Positions 22,623 to 34,426 of a stretch of DNA of 64,000 nucleotides are shown here, one piece after another. Location: the NCBI GenBank assembly GCA_021229015.1, contig CM037777.1:20124915-20188914 (forward strand), written 5' to 3'. Within the stretch, counting starts at the first letter, position 1; every line of letters starts with the position of its first letter. The notes below the pieces were generated by a model. The model made no database searches, was not told the origin of the DNA, and saw only the letters and a program-made list of their open reading frames with translations. The DNA is from Solen grandis (taxonomy: Eukaryota; Mollusca; Bivalvia; Adapedonta; Solenidae). A program made the position numbers and the translations under genes.

Positions 22623-22925
22623 CAAAGCTATCCAAAACCCTCCCATGCACCTAGCTATCACCGAGACATGGAGAACACTTCACACTGTAATAAACAACCG
22701 GAGTCTCAAAAACAAGAATCAAATTACCAAATATGGAAGCGGCTTCAATTCCAGCGATCCTATTCCCTACAGGTATTTCCAGGAAAACAGAATCGCAGAC
22801 TTGGGAAATATTACGCCAGCTTCCACACACCTAGTAAGATGCCAGTGGAAGGAAATATCAGTTCTGAACACATTTCAGACAGAGAGACAGTCTGGTTCAG
22901 TCTTTGCACTCAATCACTGTATTAA
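22623..22925 (+). other. Candidate coding exon, unknown product
   Basis: This 300-base block is noticeably more GC-rich than its flanks and has two long open frames. The frame ending at 22925 (TAA) reads protein-like, with RLGKYYASFHTPSKMPVEGN near its middle. Possible acceptors are at acaataacaaag (about 22628) and cccatgcacctag. A possible donor, ctagtaagatg, occurs at about 22841. AATAAA lies at 22928-22933, just after the stop. Either a terminal exon or chance; not recognised. Confidence 0.25.
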
Positions 22926-22964
22926 TTAATAAACACCAATTATGTCTATAAATTAGAAATATGC

Positions 22965-23100
22965 TGAGGGCCAAGCAATGTAGATATATACCGGTACCAT
23001 GCATTATTTATGGCTTTGGCACGTCATGGCCTGAGATTGGACCCACAACCCCCTGGTGATGGGATGGAAGCTCTTTTACCACTCAATCACTATAACAGGT
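22965..23100 (-). mobile_element. V-SINE-like 5' fragment
   Basis: Blocks gctgagggccaagcaa, accggtaccatgc, tttggcacgtcatggcctga and acccacaaccccctgg follow the body-to-head order on the minus strand. Confidence 0.5.
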
Positions 23101-23125
23101 TGATATTAAAACAGATTCAACAAAT

Positions 23126-23365
23126 TTAACCCTTTCCCTCATAGAGGAAACCATGAAAAGACCTATGCAAACAACATAAAACCAGATCAGCCTGAGTAAC
23201 TCGCAGGCTGATCAGGTTTTATGCTGTTCGCTGCTCCTCAGTGGTCTGGAAATGCGGGTTTTGTAATTAAATTTGGTAAGGTTTAACTGTGGTTTTCTGC
23301 AGATCAGGCTTTATGTGGTACCTATTGAGTGCGTCAGAATGAGTCTATATGAGGGAAAGGGTTAA
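23126..23365 (+). mobile_element. TTAA-flanked MITE, copy 9
   Basis: Complete tips. The palindrome apex reads cctgagtaactcgcagg, lacking three bases on one arm. Confidence 0.83.
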
Positions 23366-23544
23366 AGCACAACAGGTGATGAATATCCCAACATATTGCC
23401 ACAGAAAAGAAAGCATGATTAAATGCAATAATCTTGTTGTTGTTTTTTTCAACCTTGGTTTCTGTTTCAAGTCAATCCTTTTGACAGTTTTCAAGTGAAG
23501 CTTCAGACAAAAATTGGATATAAAATAAAGGGAGACAATGAAAA

Positions 23545-24258
23545 CAAGAAATGTTTGTGAAACATATATGCCCCCCTCATATGCCATAATATGTATATAG
23601 CTATATTACATGCAAGGAGTTTGCCTTCATAATGTTGGCTTGTCACAAAAAATTCTCAAACTTCAAAAATTTGAGTGAAAATATAATGTGCTAAAATGTG
23701 GAACTAAACATTTACTGAAATAAATGGGCTGGAGAAATATTTACACAAGTCCACAAAGGTTTAAGTGAAAGAACATTGTCAGTTATAAACAAACAAAACA
23801 TTAAGACTTAGTGCTCTAGGTTTATTATAAAAATTAACAAATCAGCCTTGCTAGCCATAAGCACAAACATCCACAATAATGAAAGAAAATGATACATCAT
23901 CCTTCAAATATCTCAAACTTTAAAACAAAACAACATTACAACATAAATTATGTTATCTTGATCTAAGTAATAAAAAGTCTTTTGCATAATTTCCATATAG
24001 TGGCCAAGCCATCAAACATATATACAAATGCAACCTTGTGACCTTGACCTTTGAGGTATTGACACCAAAATCAATAGGGGTCATCTACTAATCATGAGCA
24101 ACAACCACATGAAGTTTGAGACTTAAAGGTCAAATAGAACTTAAGTTATCACTCGGACAAGGTCTGGTCGACCGACAGACCGACGGACCGACCTACGGAC
24201 CGACCGACCAACATGAGCAAAGCAATATACCCCCTCTTCTTGGAAGGGGGGCATATAA
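23545..24258 (+). mobile_element. Non-autonomous element with ggggggcata terminal hairpin
   Basis: The left end has aagaaatgtttgtgaaacat followed by atatgcccccc. The right end has a (gaccgac)-like run, gaccgacggaccgacctacg, then ccccctcttcttggaagggg and ggcatataaaa. The cccccct near the left end and aggggggcata near the right form a subterminal inverted repeat. Same overall plan as the pearl-like elements but with a different sequence. Confidence 0.6.
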
Positions 24259-24712
24259 AAATCAAAACACTGATAGGGCTATAGGAGAACAGTGTTTTTT
24301 AATGTAATGATGTCACATTTCTTTTGTTCATCAAACTAAATCTCATAAATTAGGATCAAATTTTTAAGCAATGCCATAAATTAATATACCCAATGTTAAA
24401 AACCTGCTTTAAACTGCTTGCTCACAGTCTTTACCAGAAAAGATGAACACACTATGTCTCTCAATGGACTGCTAATATTCACTCTTTCTCTCCCTATTTC
24501 TTTTGCCTACAGTTTATAAAATTAATTATATCAATATGTGGAAGCAAATCTAAAACAACAAATTTTCATTATTTAATTAGTGTACCAGTAAGTCCGTTTC
24601 ATTTTATATACAAATGTACTTAATATAGGTAAATTGATGATATCAAATATTACAAAAATGTATATCTTAATAAATATTGTAAATATATTTAAAAAGATTT
24701 TTAAAAAAAACC

Positions 24713-24805
24713 TTCCCCAGGTAGGAGTCGAACTCACAACCCTCGCCGGCAATGCCATTATGACATTCATCCTAACTGCCTTACCAACTGGACCCACAGT
24801 CCTTT
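24713..24805 (-). mobile_element. tRNA-like SINE head, third family
   Basis: On the minus strand the sequence reads gtccagttggtaaggcagtt (box-A-like) then gttgtgagttcgactcctac (box-B-like), with spacing of a tRNA-derived promoter. It does not fold as a clean tRNA and matches neither of the other SINE families here. Probably a SINE head or tRNA pseudogene. Confidence 0.45.
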
Positions 24806-25229
24806 TAAATGGCAAATTTTTATCACATTTATTTCCTACCTGGAAATTCAAGCCAGTGATGGTTCAAAATATCTCTGAATGATTTGCAATTTTTTCTCTT
24901 GTGTATTTTCTTTATCATTACCGTTTATTGAACACATTATCTTCAGCATCCATTATCAATAGATTTCAATTCAGTTTCAACCTCCAGAATGCAATTGTAT
25001 TGAAATACATGAAAATTTATCACTTCTTAGTGATAAGACACTGAAAGCAAAATTGCAATCTTTATCGCCAAGTTGTTAAAAGGAGAGAAATCTTTATATA
25101 GATGTCTAAATTTAGCCCCGAAATATTGTCTGATGCAGCAATGTATGCTACCATAGAACAGCATTGCAAGCATGCAACCCTGTTAAAAAATTAGATAGAG
25201 TCAGGCACTTGCCATCTAGGTATAGCTTA

Positions 25230-25580
25230 GTATATCTCTTTGACAGTTTTCTGATTATGCTCCTGACAAAAAAAAAAAACCATGATCATAAATAAACAAA
25301 GGGCCATTAACTCTGTCATAAAACATTCCAATTAAACATGCTGATGATGTGTACAACTAACCAATCCTGTGAAGCTTCATCTACTTCTAACCAAAGGTTC
25401 TGAAGACTCAAGAACCTGTATGTGCATTATGCTGCATAAAACAAAGGGCCATAACTCTGTGACAATATATCCATTGATATGCACAACTAGACTTGGTATA
25501 ACAATCGATCCTGCAAAGTTTTATCCTATTCAAGCAATAGATTTTTGGAGAAAATTTCACCTACAGACAAGCTGATACCA
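25230..25580 (+). mobile_element. Degenerate pearl-like tandem core
   Basis: Two diverged units contain aaacaaagggccataactct, gatatgcacaactag-like, cttggtat and tgcaaagttttat blocks in the order seen at 12838-14192 and 15484-16030. Ends are not recognisable. Confidence 0.45.
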
Positions 25581-25924
25581 GTGTTTACAACTTTTTTGCA
25601 GGGGGAGGAGTTCAAATTGAATGTGGTATATTAAACTTAGTAATAAGTTGTTTGCTATTGTTGTTGTTTTTTCTAAAAGAAAGTACATATGTAAGTTTCT
25701 ATGCTGTTGTGCAAATCATGCATTTGCTGAGTAAGTTATGCATTAAAATGCATTTCTTTTTCATTTTAACAAAAACGTCAGACCATGTTGTGTTTTAAGT
25801 TTTGATAGAAAAAGTTACCATGGATGCATTTTACAAAAATATCTTATTTTGATTAAAAATGCAGAAAATTATGTCCTCAATAATTTAGCATGTTCTAAAC
25901 AAACAGATGAGGTCTGGATGAGAT

Positions 25925-26115
25925 AGCTGATTCCTTCTAGCTGTCTCATATCAGATTGTCCTCTGTTTCCACATACATTATTAATAATTGTAGAATCAGA
26001 TTCTACAGTCTGCATGGCAAAGAAAACCCATTTATATTTATTATACCATTTAAGTTCAGCAAATGAATATTCATCAAGTCATCAATGTGCACATGAATAT
26101 TCATGAGGTAATGGG
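25925..26115 (+). repeat. Dispersed repeat, single copy of the module behind the 57-bp array
   Basis: Contains ctgtctcatatcagattgtc, cctctgtttccacataca, attgtagaatcagattctac, gcatggcaaagaaaaccca, then tgaatattcatcaagtcatc and acatgaatattcatgaggta. This copy shows how the amplified segment and the CATGAATATTCATG segment are joined in one repeat. Confidence 0.6.
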
Positions 26116-26370
26116 TTTGTATAATAAAGCTATTGTTCCTGTAAAGAAGGAGTCAGACTATCAATTTTAAAGATGACTTACAATTAAATGGACTGAACAA
26201 AAATACAGATAAGAATTTTAAAGTTGACCACAGGTTTTAAATTGACCCCTGTGTCTTTCACAAGTCTGACATATTAAATCAAGTGTAAATTTCAAACTCT
26301 ACCAGTAAACAGCACATAAATAAACCCATTGTAATGTTGCCCTTTTTTCAGAAGTGCAAACATATCTCAC

Positions 26371-26397
26371 CTGCTTTATTTGAAGATCCTCTTTCAT
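26371..26397 (-). other. Candidate 27-nt micro-exon
   Basis: On the minus strand a textbook acceptor (ttcttctttttaaaagattt then gtctttttgtag) is followed by 27 bases coding MKEDLQIKQ in one frame, then cag/gtgagatatg as donor. Length is divisible by three. The two splice sites are among the strongest in the window, but no partner exon was found. Confidence 0.3.
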
Positions 26398-27607
26398 CTA
26401 CAAAAAGACAAATCTTTTAAAAAGAAGAATCCTTTGTTAATTTAAGTGCAATTTATAATAGGATTGACCTTCGACCTCTAGTTATATTGACCACAAACTT
26501 ACAACCCTTTTTCTATACACAGGTTTTCAATGATGTACTGGAATGCATGTCACCCATGTAATTACAGAGAAAATGCACATACATACGAACAGTCTACAAT
26601 TATAAAATATCTTACCACAGGCATGTAAGGTGATAGTTAAGTGATATGAATTATAACTACTGAACCTCGAGATGTGATCGATTGCCAAAATAATATCAAT
26701 ATACCGTTTAAAAAGGCTTAATTGCATTATGCAATATAATACTATATATATATGAACTTATCTAGTGTACAGTTCCTTCACCCATTCACATCCAAAACTA
26801 CAAATCTGACCACAAGTCTGAGTGCAGACAGAAATAGAATCCGAGCCCTCCACATATTTGTGCTTAATAGTAACTTCAAATTTTCTGAATAATGGAAATA
26901 GCATCATACTGTGAATTTCAAACAATTTCTTTATGACTTATCAATGTTGTTTATCCATCAATTACGATAAGAAATAATATCTGACGCCTTAATTAACAAT
27001 ACAAGAGGCAGCAAACAAGTTGAACACTGTTTATAGAATAATCCCCTCAAATTCCTCCCTTTTATGACTGTACGGTCAACCTTTGATCTGTCTGATCCAT
27101 CAGCAGTCATGGTAGAGACCCTATTGTTATCATGACTCAATAAAGTAAGGCAAAATACCTTCTGAACTTTGATGTAGAAACCTATCCACACATATTGGAC
27201 ACCTTCGGAAGTTACCATTGTGTTTAAGTAACGCAAGTTTAGTCACTTTTTATGATTTTTCCATTTGTAACGATACGCTTAAGGTGATAAAGAGGGATGG
27301 ACCACTTATACTATTGACAAAGATTAGCAGACGGGAGATTGATTTTAAAACACGATTATAAGCCACTTATTACTCATAAAGTGGCTTAGTTATTTTCAGG
27401 CTTTGTAAACATAAATGTGTCTTAATAATATGCAAATATTTTCAATCATAAACATACACCTGATTTGGAAACACAATGAAACCTCAACTAACAATTTTCC
27501 TATAAAGTTTGTTTTAAATTATGAAAATTACTTAGCTAAACCTTTGATGTCATTCTTCCAAGTTAAAAAAGTAACAACAGTGTCATCCTATAAAAATTAT
27601 GACACAC
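26398..27607. other. Non-coding stretch
   Basis: AT-rich; an isolated 92-codon frame (26958-27236, minus) has no recognisable domain. No repeat family identified apart from scattered gaatattcat words. Confidence 0.4.
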
Positions 27608-27668
27608 TTAACCCCTTCCCTCATAGAGGAAACCATGGTTTAACTGGTTTTCTGCAGATCAAGGTACA
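27608..27668 (+). mobile_element. TTAA MITE, copy 10 (truncated and internally deleted)
   Basis: Starts TTAACCCCTTCCCTCATAGA and gaggaaaccatg, then jumps to taactggttttctgcagatc, skipping about 130 bases that include the whole palindrome. The right tip is missing. Confidence 0.75.
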
Positions 27669-28798
27669 ATTAACTTCTGTGATCAAATTTTTTCACAACT
27701 TTCCCAGGCACACTGCGTAGTCTGGTCCAACCAAGGAATCATCATGAGTGATTTAAGTAACAGTTGAAAAACTGGTTTCCTGATTTACATAAAAGAAATA
27801 AATTTAAACTAATTTGTTTGAGATGAGACATTTATCATATACAGGTAAGATATATACCTGTTATTAAAGGCCACTGTCAAGGGAATGTGGGACACAGACT
27901 TCTAAGCACAGGTTGTTGCAGACAAAATTCATTAATATTTAGTCAAATATTATTTTGGAAATCTAACAACCAGGTACTTTATATTTATCAGGTTGACTGC
28001 TAATTAGTATTGCTGGGACTAGTACAGATTCAGATATATTATGTCAACTCTGGAAAAAACAACAACTCAAATTACACTAACAATACTTAGCACTAAGTAA
28101 TACTAAAATTCTTAAATAAGGTTGAAACACTTTCCATTATTCCTGTACATATTTCAATACATGACAAATTTAACAAATTATTACAGTATCAAAACTAAAT
28201 TTAAACTAATATGTATTGCTAATTAATGAAATATTTGGGTCACATTTTTATTAGAGAAACAAGAGTGAAGAAATTCACCTATAAAGTATTTAAATTAAGT
28301 ATTACTTGGCAATTAGTATGGTTGATGAAATTTGAAGTAAAATAACTTTCTTTGTGGGGTTTTAATTTGCATGGTTTGCAAATAACAGCATTCAAGGGCC
28401 ATGTTAAAGAAACGTGTCACTAACAACAACTGTCTTCACCTTAAACAGGAGACAGGACAAAGAACTTTGTGACAGTGAGAAAACAGTCCAGTCATGCTTA
28501 CTACTGAAGAAAAATCCCCCCAAATACAAAATCTATTTATGGATAGGAATCTTTCACAGTAGCTCTTTGTTTGTTTACAACAAAAGTGTTTTGGGGATAA
28601 TTTTAGACTGGTTCACTGACTTTGTTATAAATATAAAGTGATAAGTGCATACTAACGTAGACATTTCATTATAATAAATGGTTGAGATTTTTTTTTCATT
28701 ATTTGGGCAACGTTAACTATAACAGTCCTCCTTCACAGTTGTAATGCTGAAACAAGTGTATCATTGCTCTCATATGTCGTTAATTTCTAGCTACTAAC
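27669..28798. other. AT-rich non-coding stretch
   Basis: No repeat or gene recognised. The 75-codon frame at 28414-28641 has no supporting signal. Confidence 0.4.
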
Positions 28799-28985
28799 TT
28801 AAGGTAATCCATCCATCATTTAATTATAATCATGGTCCTTTGAATGCTTAAAAATACTTCAGTGCAGATGCAAGCATCCACTGACTTGGAGTTACAGACT
28901 CCACAAAGGCTTTCATTTACTTTAAAATTCCCATGAATATGTGTTAAACCGTGATTGCAATTTAATGATGGATGAATTACCTTAA
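28799..28985. mobile_element. Second TTAA-ended MITE family, 187 bp
   Basis: The left end is TTAAGGTAATCCATCCATCA and continues tttaattataatcatgg. The right end is the inverse (ttaatgatggatgaattacc, ttaa) with about 33 bp of imperfect inverted repeat. TTAA at both ends is compatible with a piggyBac-type target duplication. The tip (GGTAAT) differs from the main MITE family. Confidence 0.6.
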
Positions 28986-30131
28986 ATTCAGTATCCCAGT
29001 ACTATTCTTTGAAAATTAAGAACTGTACTATGATCAGTGTGTATGATATAAACACTGTTTGATGATTTTGTTGTTGACATCAAAATAAAACATGTACAAA
29101 TTTCATAGTTTATTTTTGCTAAAATTTGAGAAGTATTGTTATTCCTTACAATATTTTTCTACCCTTTTTAGTCGCTGTTAATAAAAGATGTATATCATAA
29201 TAGTAACAGTTTTTTTTTACTATATATACAATGTATATACAAAGACAAAAAAAAATTTAAAAACTGACAAATTAAAACTTATAATTAAGGGCTGAGAATT
29301 TTCTTAAACTTTGCATATTTGTAGAGAATTACATTAGAAACAAATTTATGGGAAAAAATGTCCAGATCCTACTTTTTGAGTTATCTGCCCCTGAAAGTGT
29401 GTTTTATACTCTATTTATTTATTTTATCCATCATTTGTTTTTATTATGATTCTCATTAATCATGCAAAGTTTAAGAAAATTGTCTGTGCTAGTTTTATTT
29501 TTCCTTCTTCATCCCTATATTGTAAAAAAACTGTTACTGTAGCTAGATATGTAATTAATTCCTTAATCTCTAACAAAAGTACTGTTTATTTATTAAGCAA
29601 GTTTTAACTTGGAAATAATATTTTTTTATTTTTCTGACTTAAAAATTGTTTTAACTATTTTTTTATGTGCACAAGGATTATAAACCTATAGTTAATTACC
29701 AATCATTTTTAGGCACTAAAATAACAACTCTCGGTATAAATAGAACAAACCTGTAAATTACAGATGTTTCTTTAAAATATGACCCGCTTTCCGCTTCTAA
29801 ACAAAATTTTCAGGAGTGAGGGGTCAATCCAGGGTCCGCGCACAGAACTGGGCAGGCAGCCGGACCCTAATTAAACAAGCTATCAGTCAGTAAACCTTTC
29901 AAGTTCAAATTAATAAATGACACAATATAAAACTGCCTAACTCTAGTAACCTACATTACATAATGGTGAGATGACTTAAGTCGTCTGTTCATGCTGTCAA
30001 GACATACTATATATATATACTGAAGAATGGAGACCTAATGAGGTATGCAGTCACCATGTAGGTTGAACCAAAGATTCCACCATATCACAATTACCATGTT
30101 GGAAATTCTAGCAGCCTAATGAGAATACACA
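28986..30131. other. AT-rich non-coding stretch
   Basis: Long A/T runs around 29200-29650; a short GC-richer patch at 29820-29870 (cagggtccgcgcacagaac). No gene seen. Confidence 0.4.
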
Positions 30132-31336
30132 ACAAGAGGGCCAAGACTGGCCTGTGTCACTCACCTGAACACAAGACTGCCCTGTGTCACTCACCTGAAC
30201 ACAAGACTGCCCTGTGTCACTCACCTGAACACAAGACTGCCCTGTGTCACTCACCTGAACACAAGACTGCCCTGTGTCACTCACCTGAACACAAGACTGC
30301 CCTGTGTCACTCACCTGAACACAAGACTGCCCTGTGTCACTCACCTGAACACAAGACTGCCCTGTGTCACTCACCTGAACACAAGACTGCCCTGTGTCAC
30401 TCACCTGAACACAAGACTGCCCTGTGTCACTCACCTGAACACAAGACTGGCCTGTGTCACTCACCTGAACACAAGACTGGCCTGTGTCACTCACCTGAAC
30501 ACAAGACTGGCCTGTGTCACTCACCTGAACACAAGACTGCCCTGTGTCACTCACCTGAACACAAGACTGGCCTGTGTCACTCACCTGAACACAAGACTGG
30601 CCTGTGTCACTCACCTGAACCAAGACTGATGTTCAAGGCATTAAATTATGCACACTATTGGTCCAAACCAGGAAACATCAAAAAATATTTACATAAATTG
30701 AAAGAGCTTTTCTTCTGATCAACATAAAAGAAATCAGTTTAAATGCCTGAAAGGTTATGTACCATCCATACACAAAACTGTCTCTGTGATCCAAATTTGA
30801 AGAAGACCTTTTTCTTTTTTTATTCGAGGGGGGAGGGAGACAAACCCAACCAAAAATCATTTCAGAAATTAATAAATATAATTTCTTATAGGCCTTGTTG
30901 TCTAACTAGATAATTTAAATTGTTTTCCCCAGATAAGTCTATATAAAATTAAGTGACCTGGCCCTGCCTACAGTGCAGGGCCAATTATGACCCCAGGGTC
31001 ATGATTTGAATAGACTTGGTACTGAGGTCCACTTAGTCATATTTACACATAAAATATCAAAAATCTAGCTAGGTCTTGTGGTTTCTGACAAAAAAAATTG
31101 TAAAGATTTCAGTTTCAAAACATTTTTAGCTCCTTTGATCCAGATATGTGATGGACTAGAACCCGGTCTGAACAACTCTGGTAGAGGTTCATGTAAGGAA
31201 CATCAAAGGCAAGTTTCATCAAATTTGGCCCAGTGGTTTCAGATGAAATGCCAATTGAAACAAATGTGGACAACAGATTGACAGCAATTGATTCTTAAAG
31301 CTCACATAAGCACTATGTGCTCAGATGAGCTAAAAA
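30132..31336 (+). mobile_element. Pearl-like element whose 5' tip is amplified as a 30-bp array
   Basis: Begins aacaagagggccaagactgg, the usual 5' tip of these elements. The 3' end has the hairpin ctcacataagcactatgtgc then tcagatgagctaaaa. The interior near 31140-31260 contains gaggttcatgtaaggaacat, caagtttcatcaaatt and cagtggtttcagatgaaatg, as in the elements at 9432 and 35302. The 30 bp tandem array (30141-30620) repeats the 5' tip itself. Confidence 0.65.
30141..30620. repeat. 30-bp minisatellite, sixteen near-perfect units
   Basis: The unit is acaagactgccctgtgtcac followed by tcacctgaac. Sixteen units of exactly 30 bp fit the interval, and apart from the first base or two of unit 1 the only variable site is base 10 (G or C). 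Both strands are open for more than 170 codons because the unit is ten codons long. The uniformity points to very recent expansion. Confidence 0.92.
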
Positions 31337-32076
31337 GGTAAGGAGAGAAGTTAACTGATTTCACAGGTAAATAACAACATGCTCATTATACCTGCACAAA
31401 GGAATCTAATTTCTGAGACAGCCAGGAGATGTAATTTACAAAAATGAGTTCCATACTAATTAGTCAGTCAAGGAAAATAAGAGACACATGTACAAATGAT
31501 TTCTTATCAACTAACTTCTATTCTATTTAACATAAATATACCAGTCATTAGTGTTTCTTTATAACTTTCAGATATACTCCCTACATCAGAATGCAAACCT
31601 TAGTCATTTCTTGGATAAATTAGGCCCATGAGACATAAACTGATGACTAAAGGAAAATCAAAGAACCAGATTATAATTTTAACATCAGGGTCAAACACGA
31701 ACCTGACAGATCTGATCAAAGTGTCTGGAAATATCGCTGGGAAATAATTCCAAAAGAAGACATTTATTCATGAAGACATGATGATATTTGATTATTTTTG
31801 CTTAGTAATGAGAAAAGGTTTTAATGCATGGAATTATATTTTGACCAATGAGATTGCAGTATTTTTCAAAATTTTCAAACAGTTTAACTCGTTAAACCAC
31901 TTGGTTTAATGGGTTACCTAGTATATACCACCATCTTTGTGCGCATGCGTGAAGAGATGGACTTGAATAGTAGCGTCAAAACATACCATACATTAAGTAA
32001 GTTAAGGCTGTTAAAATATTGATTATCTCCCTTAGTTTCATTATAAAATATTGATTATCTCCCTTACAAATCTAAC
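31337..32076. other. Non-coding stretch
   Basis: An acceptor-like tttctttataactttcag at about 31571 is followed by 19 open codons ending in TGA; judged too short to call. A short tandem of ttataaaatattgattatct (twice near 32010-32065) is present. Confidence 0.35.
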
Positions 32077-33258
32077 AAGAGGGCCAAGATGGCCCTAGAT
32101 CGCTCACCTGAGAAAAGTATCATTCATTGCCTGTACAAAACAGATTGCTTTAGAATTAAGATGATGAGGTGAAACAATGTTCAGGAATTTTCTGACCCCA
32201 TCCACAAAAGATATCATCATGACAAACATTCTGCCAAAGTTTGAGGATGACTGGACCAAAAATGTTGCCCTCAGAGTATAAACAAGATTTTTCTAAGATT
32301 TGACCTACTGACCTACATTTCTATCCAGCCCCACCCATTTTCAAACTGGTTCGAGATATCATCATGACAAACAATCTGACCAAGTTTGAGGAAGATTGCA
32401 TCAAAATTGTGGCCTTTAGTGTGTAAACAAGATTTTTCTAAGATTTGACCTATTGACCTACTTTTCGGTCCGGCCCAGCCCATTTTCGAAAGGGTTCAAG
32501 ATATCATCAAGACAAACATTCTGACCAAGTTTGAGGAAGATTGGATTAAAATTGTAGCCTCTATGTGTGTAAACAAGATTTTTCTAAGATTTGACCTACT
32601 GACCTACTTTTTGATCCAACCTGACCCATTTTCGAAAGGGTTCAAGATATCATCAAGACAAACATTCTGACCAAGTTTGAGGAAGATTGGATCAAAATTG
32701 TGGCCTTAGTGTGTAAACAAGATTTTTCTAAGATTTGACCTACTGACCTACTTTTTGATCCAACCTGACCCATTTTCGAAAGTGTCCAAGATATCATCAA
32801 GACAAAATTCTGACTAAGTTTAAGGAAGATTGGATCAAAATTGTGGCCTCTAGTGTGTAAACAAGATTTTTCTAAGATTTGACCTACTGACCTACTTTTT
32901 GATCCGACCTGACCCATTTTCGAAAGGGTTCAAGATATCATCAAGACTAACATTCTGACCAAGTTTGAGGAAGATTGGATCAAAATTGTGGCCTCTAGTG
33001 TGAAACATCAAAATTTTGAGGACTACAAGATTTTTCTAAGATTTGACCTACTGACCTACTTTTTGATCCAACCTGACCCATTTTCGAAAGGGTTCAAGAT
33101 ATCATCAAGACAAACATTCTGACCAAGTTTGAGGAAGATTGGATCAAAATTGTGGCCTCTAGTGTGTAAACATCAAATTGTTGACGGACGACGGACGACG
33201 GCCGACGGACAATCAAGTATCCCAAAAGCTCACCCTGAGCTATGCTCAGGTGAGCTAA
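32077..33258 (+). mobile_element. Pearl/CvA-like element with ~145-bp tandem core
   Basis: 5' tip aacaagagggccaagatggc and ctagatcgctcacctgag. About seven tandem units start at 32211, 32355, 32501, 32647, 32791, 32935 and 33099, each containing atatcatcaagacaaacatt, ctgaccaagtttgaggaaga, gtgtaaacaagatttttcta and tgacctactgacctac. The 3' part has gacggacgacggacgacggc, then the hairpin ctcaccctgagctatgctca, ggtgag and ctaaaa. It has the full architecture of the family and no coding capacity. Confidence 0.78.
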
Positions 33259-33423
33259 AAAGCAATGGTTTGGCTGTGTTTGTGGACTCATTTTTAAGGG
33301 ATCAACCTTTTTAGCAAATATTGTAGAGAAAATTTAGGTGACCATTTGTGCCAAATGAAATTAAATTCTGACCATTGGTTTCAGAGAAGAAGATTTTTTA
33401 AATTCTATATAAGTATATATAGC

Positions 33424-34240
33424 TACGAGGGCTGATTGATAAATTCATGGAACTTTCCTCCCAAGATATATTTCTTCATCAAATCACATGAAAACTCGTA
33501 TACAAGTAAAACAACTTATTTTATCTTTCGTTATCATGTAAATGAACAGATATTTAATACTTGAGAAGAAGAAATGGTATCCATAGCAACCACTCTTTGG
33601 TAACTTAAAACACATTGTTATTTCACATATTATGAATTCATTGAACATTTCTGTGCACAGTCAAATTTAGGGCAAATTTTGCGCAAATGCAGCTGACATA
33701 AGCTTGATATTTCGATGTCATTTCTGAAAAAATTGAAGACGTAACATTGGACGGTTATTTCCCAGCAGCGTGTCATGGTTATGGCTTCAAAACAGCGACT
33801 AATGTCAAAAGATGCCATTGAGTTGCATGCAATTGTCAAATTTTGTGCAGGACTCAAACTTTCACTGATAGAAGCACTAAAACAAATTAAATAGATACAT
33901 TACCAACCTGTGGAAAAAAAAATGTCTATGATTGGCACAAGCATTTTAAAGATGATAGAACCTCAGCGTTTGATGACCATTGACCAGGTCAGCCGACATC
34001 AACAGTCACTGTTGGAAACACAGCGTTAGTAAAGGAACTGTTAGATAATGACAGACTGTATACGGTGCAAGGTATTGCAGAGCAACTGTCTCTCTCATTT
34101 AACACAGTGCAACATATTCTTACAGACAAACTAAATATGACCAGAGGTGGTGATTACGTCAAGAAAGTTAACCGGACACAAGACTTTGACGTTTAAGTTA
34201 AATGTCAGCATGACCCAACGTTGACATTGGCTTGCTTCAA
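33424..34240 (+). pseudogene. Decayed mariner transposase, 3' truncated
   Basis: The left terminal repeat tacgagggctgattgataaa is of mariner type. From 33781 a frame reads MASKQRLMSKDAIELHAIVK, then FCAGLKLSL, resembling the N-terminal helix-turn-helix. It is broken by TAG at 33892 and a frameshift. From 33927 it reads YDWHKHFKDDRTSAFDDH, TGA, PGQPTSTVT, then ELLDNDRLYTVQGIAEQLS and NTVQHILTDKLNMTR, matching the WHxRFxDGRTS and SVQHILxxxLxMR landmarks of mariner transposases. The catalytic domain and right terminal repeat are missing. Dead element. Confidence 0.8.
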
Positions 34241-34426
34241 GTACTACATAGTACTGTTGTTCAATGTTTCATGTAAACTTTATTGTTTAATGTATCTGAA
34301 TAATATTTGAGCTCTATGTCAGTCCTGAGTAAACATATCATGTGATGTATTTTGTTTTTTCATTTTCTATTCCATATTTTAGTAATAAAGCATTTCCGCG
34401 AGCTTATCAATTGCCCCTCATATATA

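Noticed and set aside
24713..24805. Functional tRNA gene
   Set aside because: Box A and box B are recognisable but the sequence does not give a clean cloverleaf; treated as a SINE head or pseudogene.
30132..30620. CRISPR array
   Set aside because: The repeats are directly contiguous with no unique spacers, and the genome is eukaryotic.
30108..30718. Open frames of 171 and 199 codons on opposite strands
   Set aside because: They arise because the 30 bp repeat unit is exactly ten codons and stop-free in both directions; no start context, splice sites or non-repeat coding sequence.
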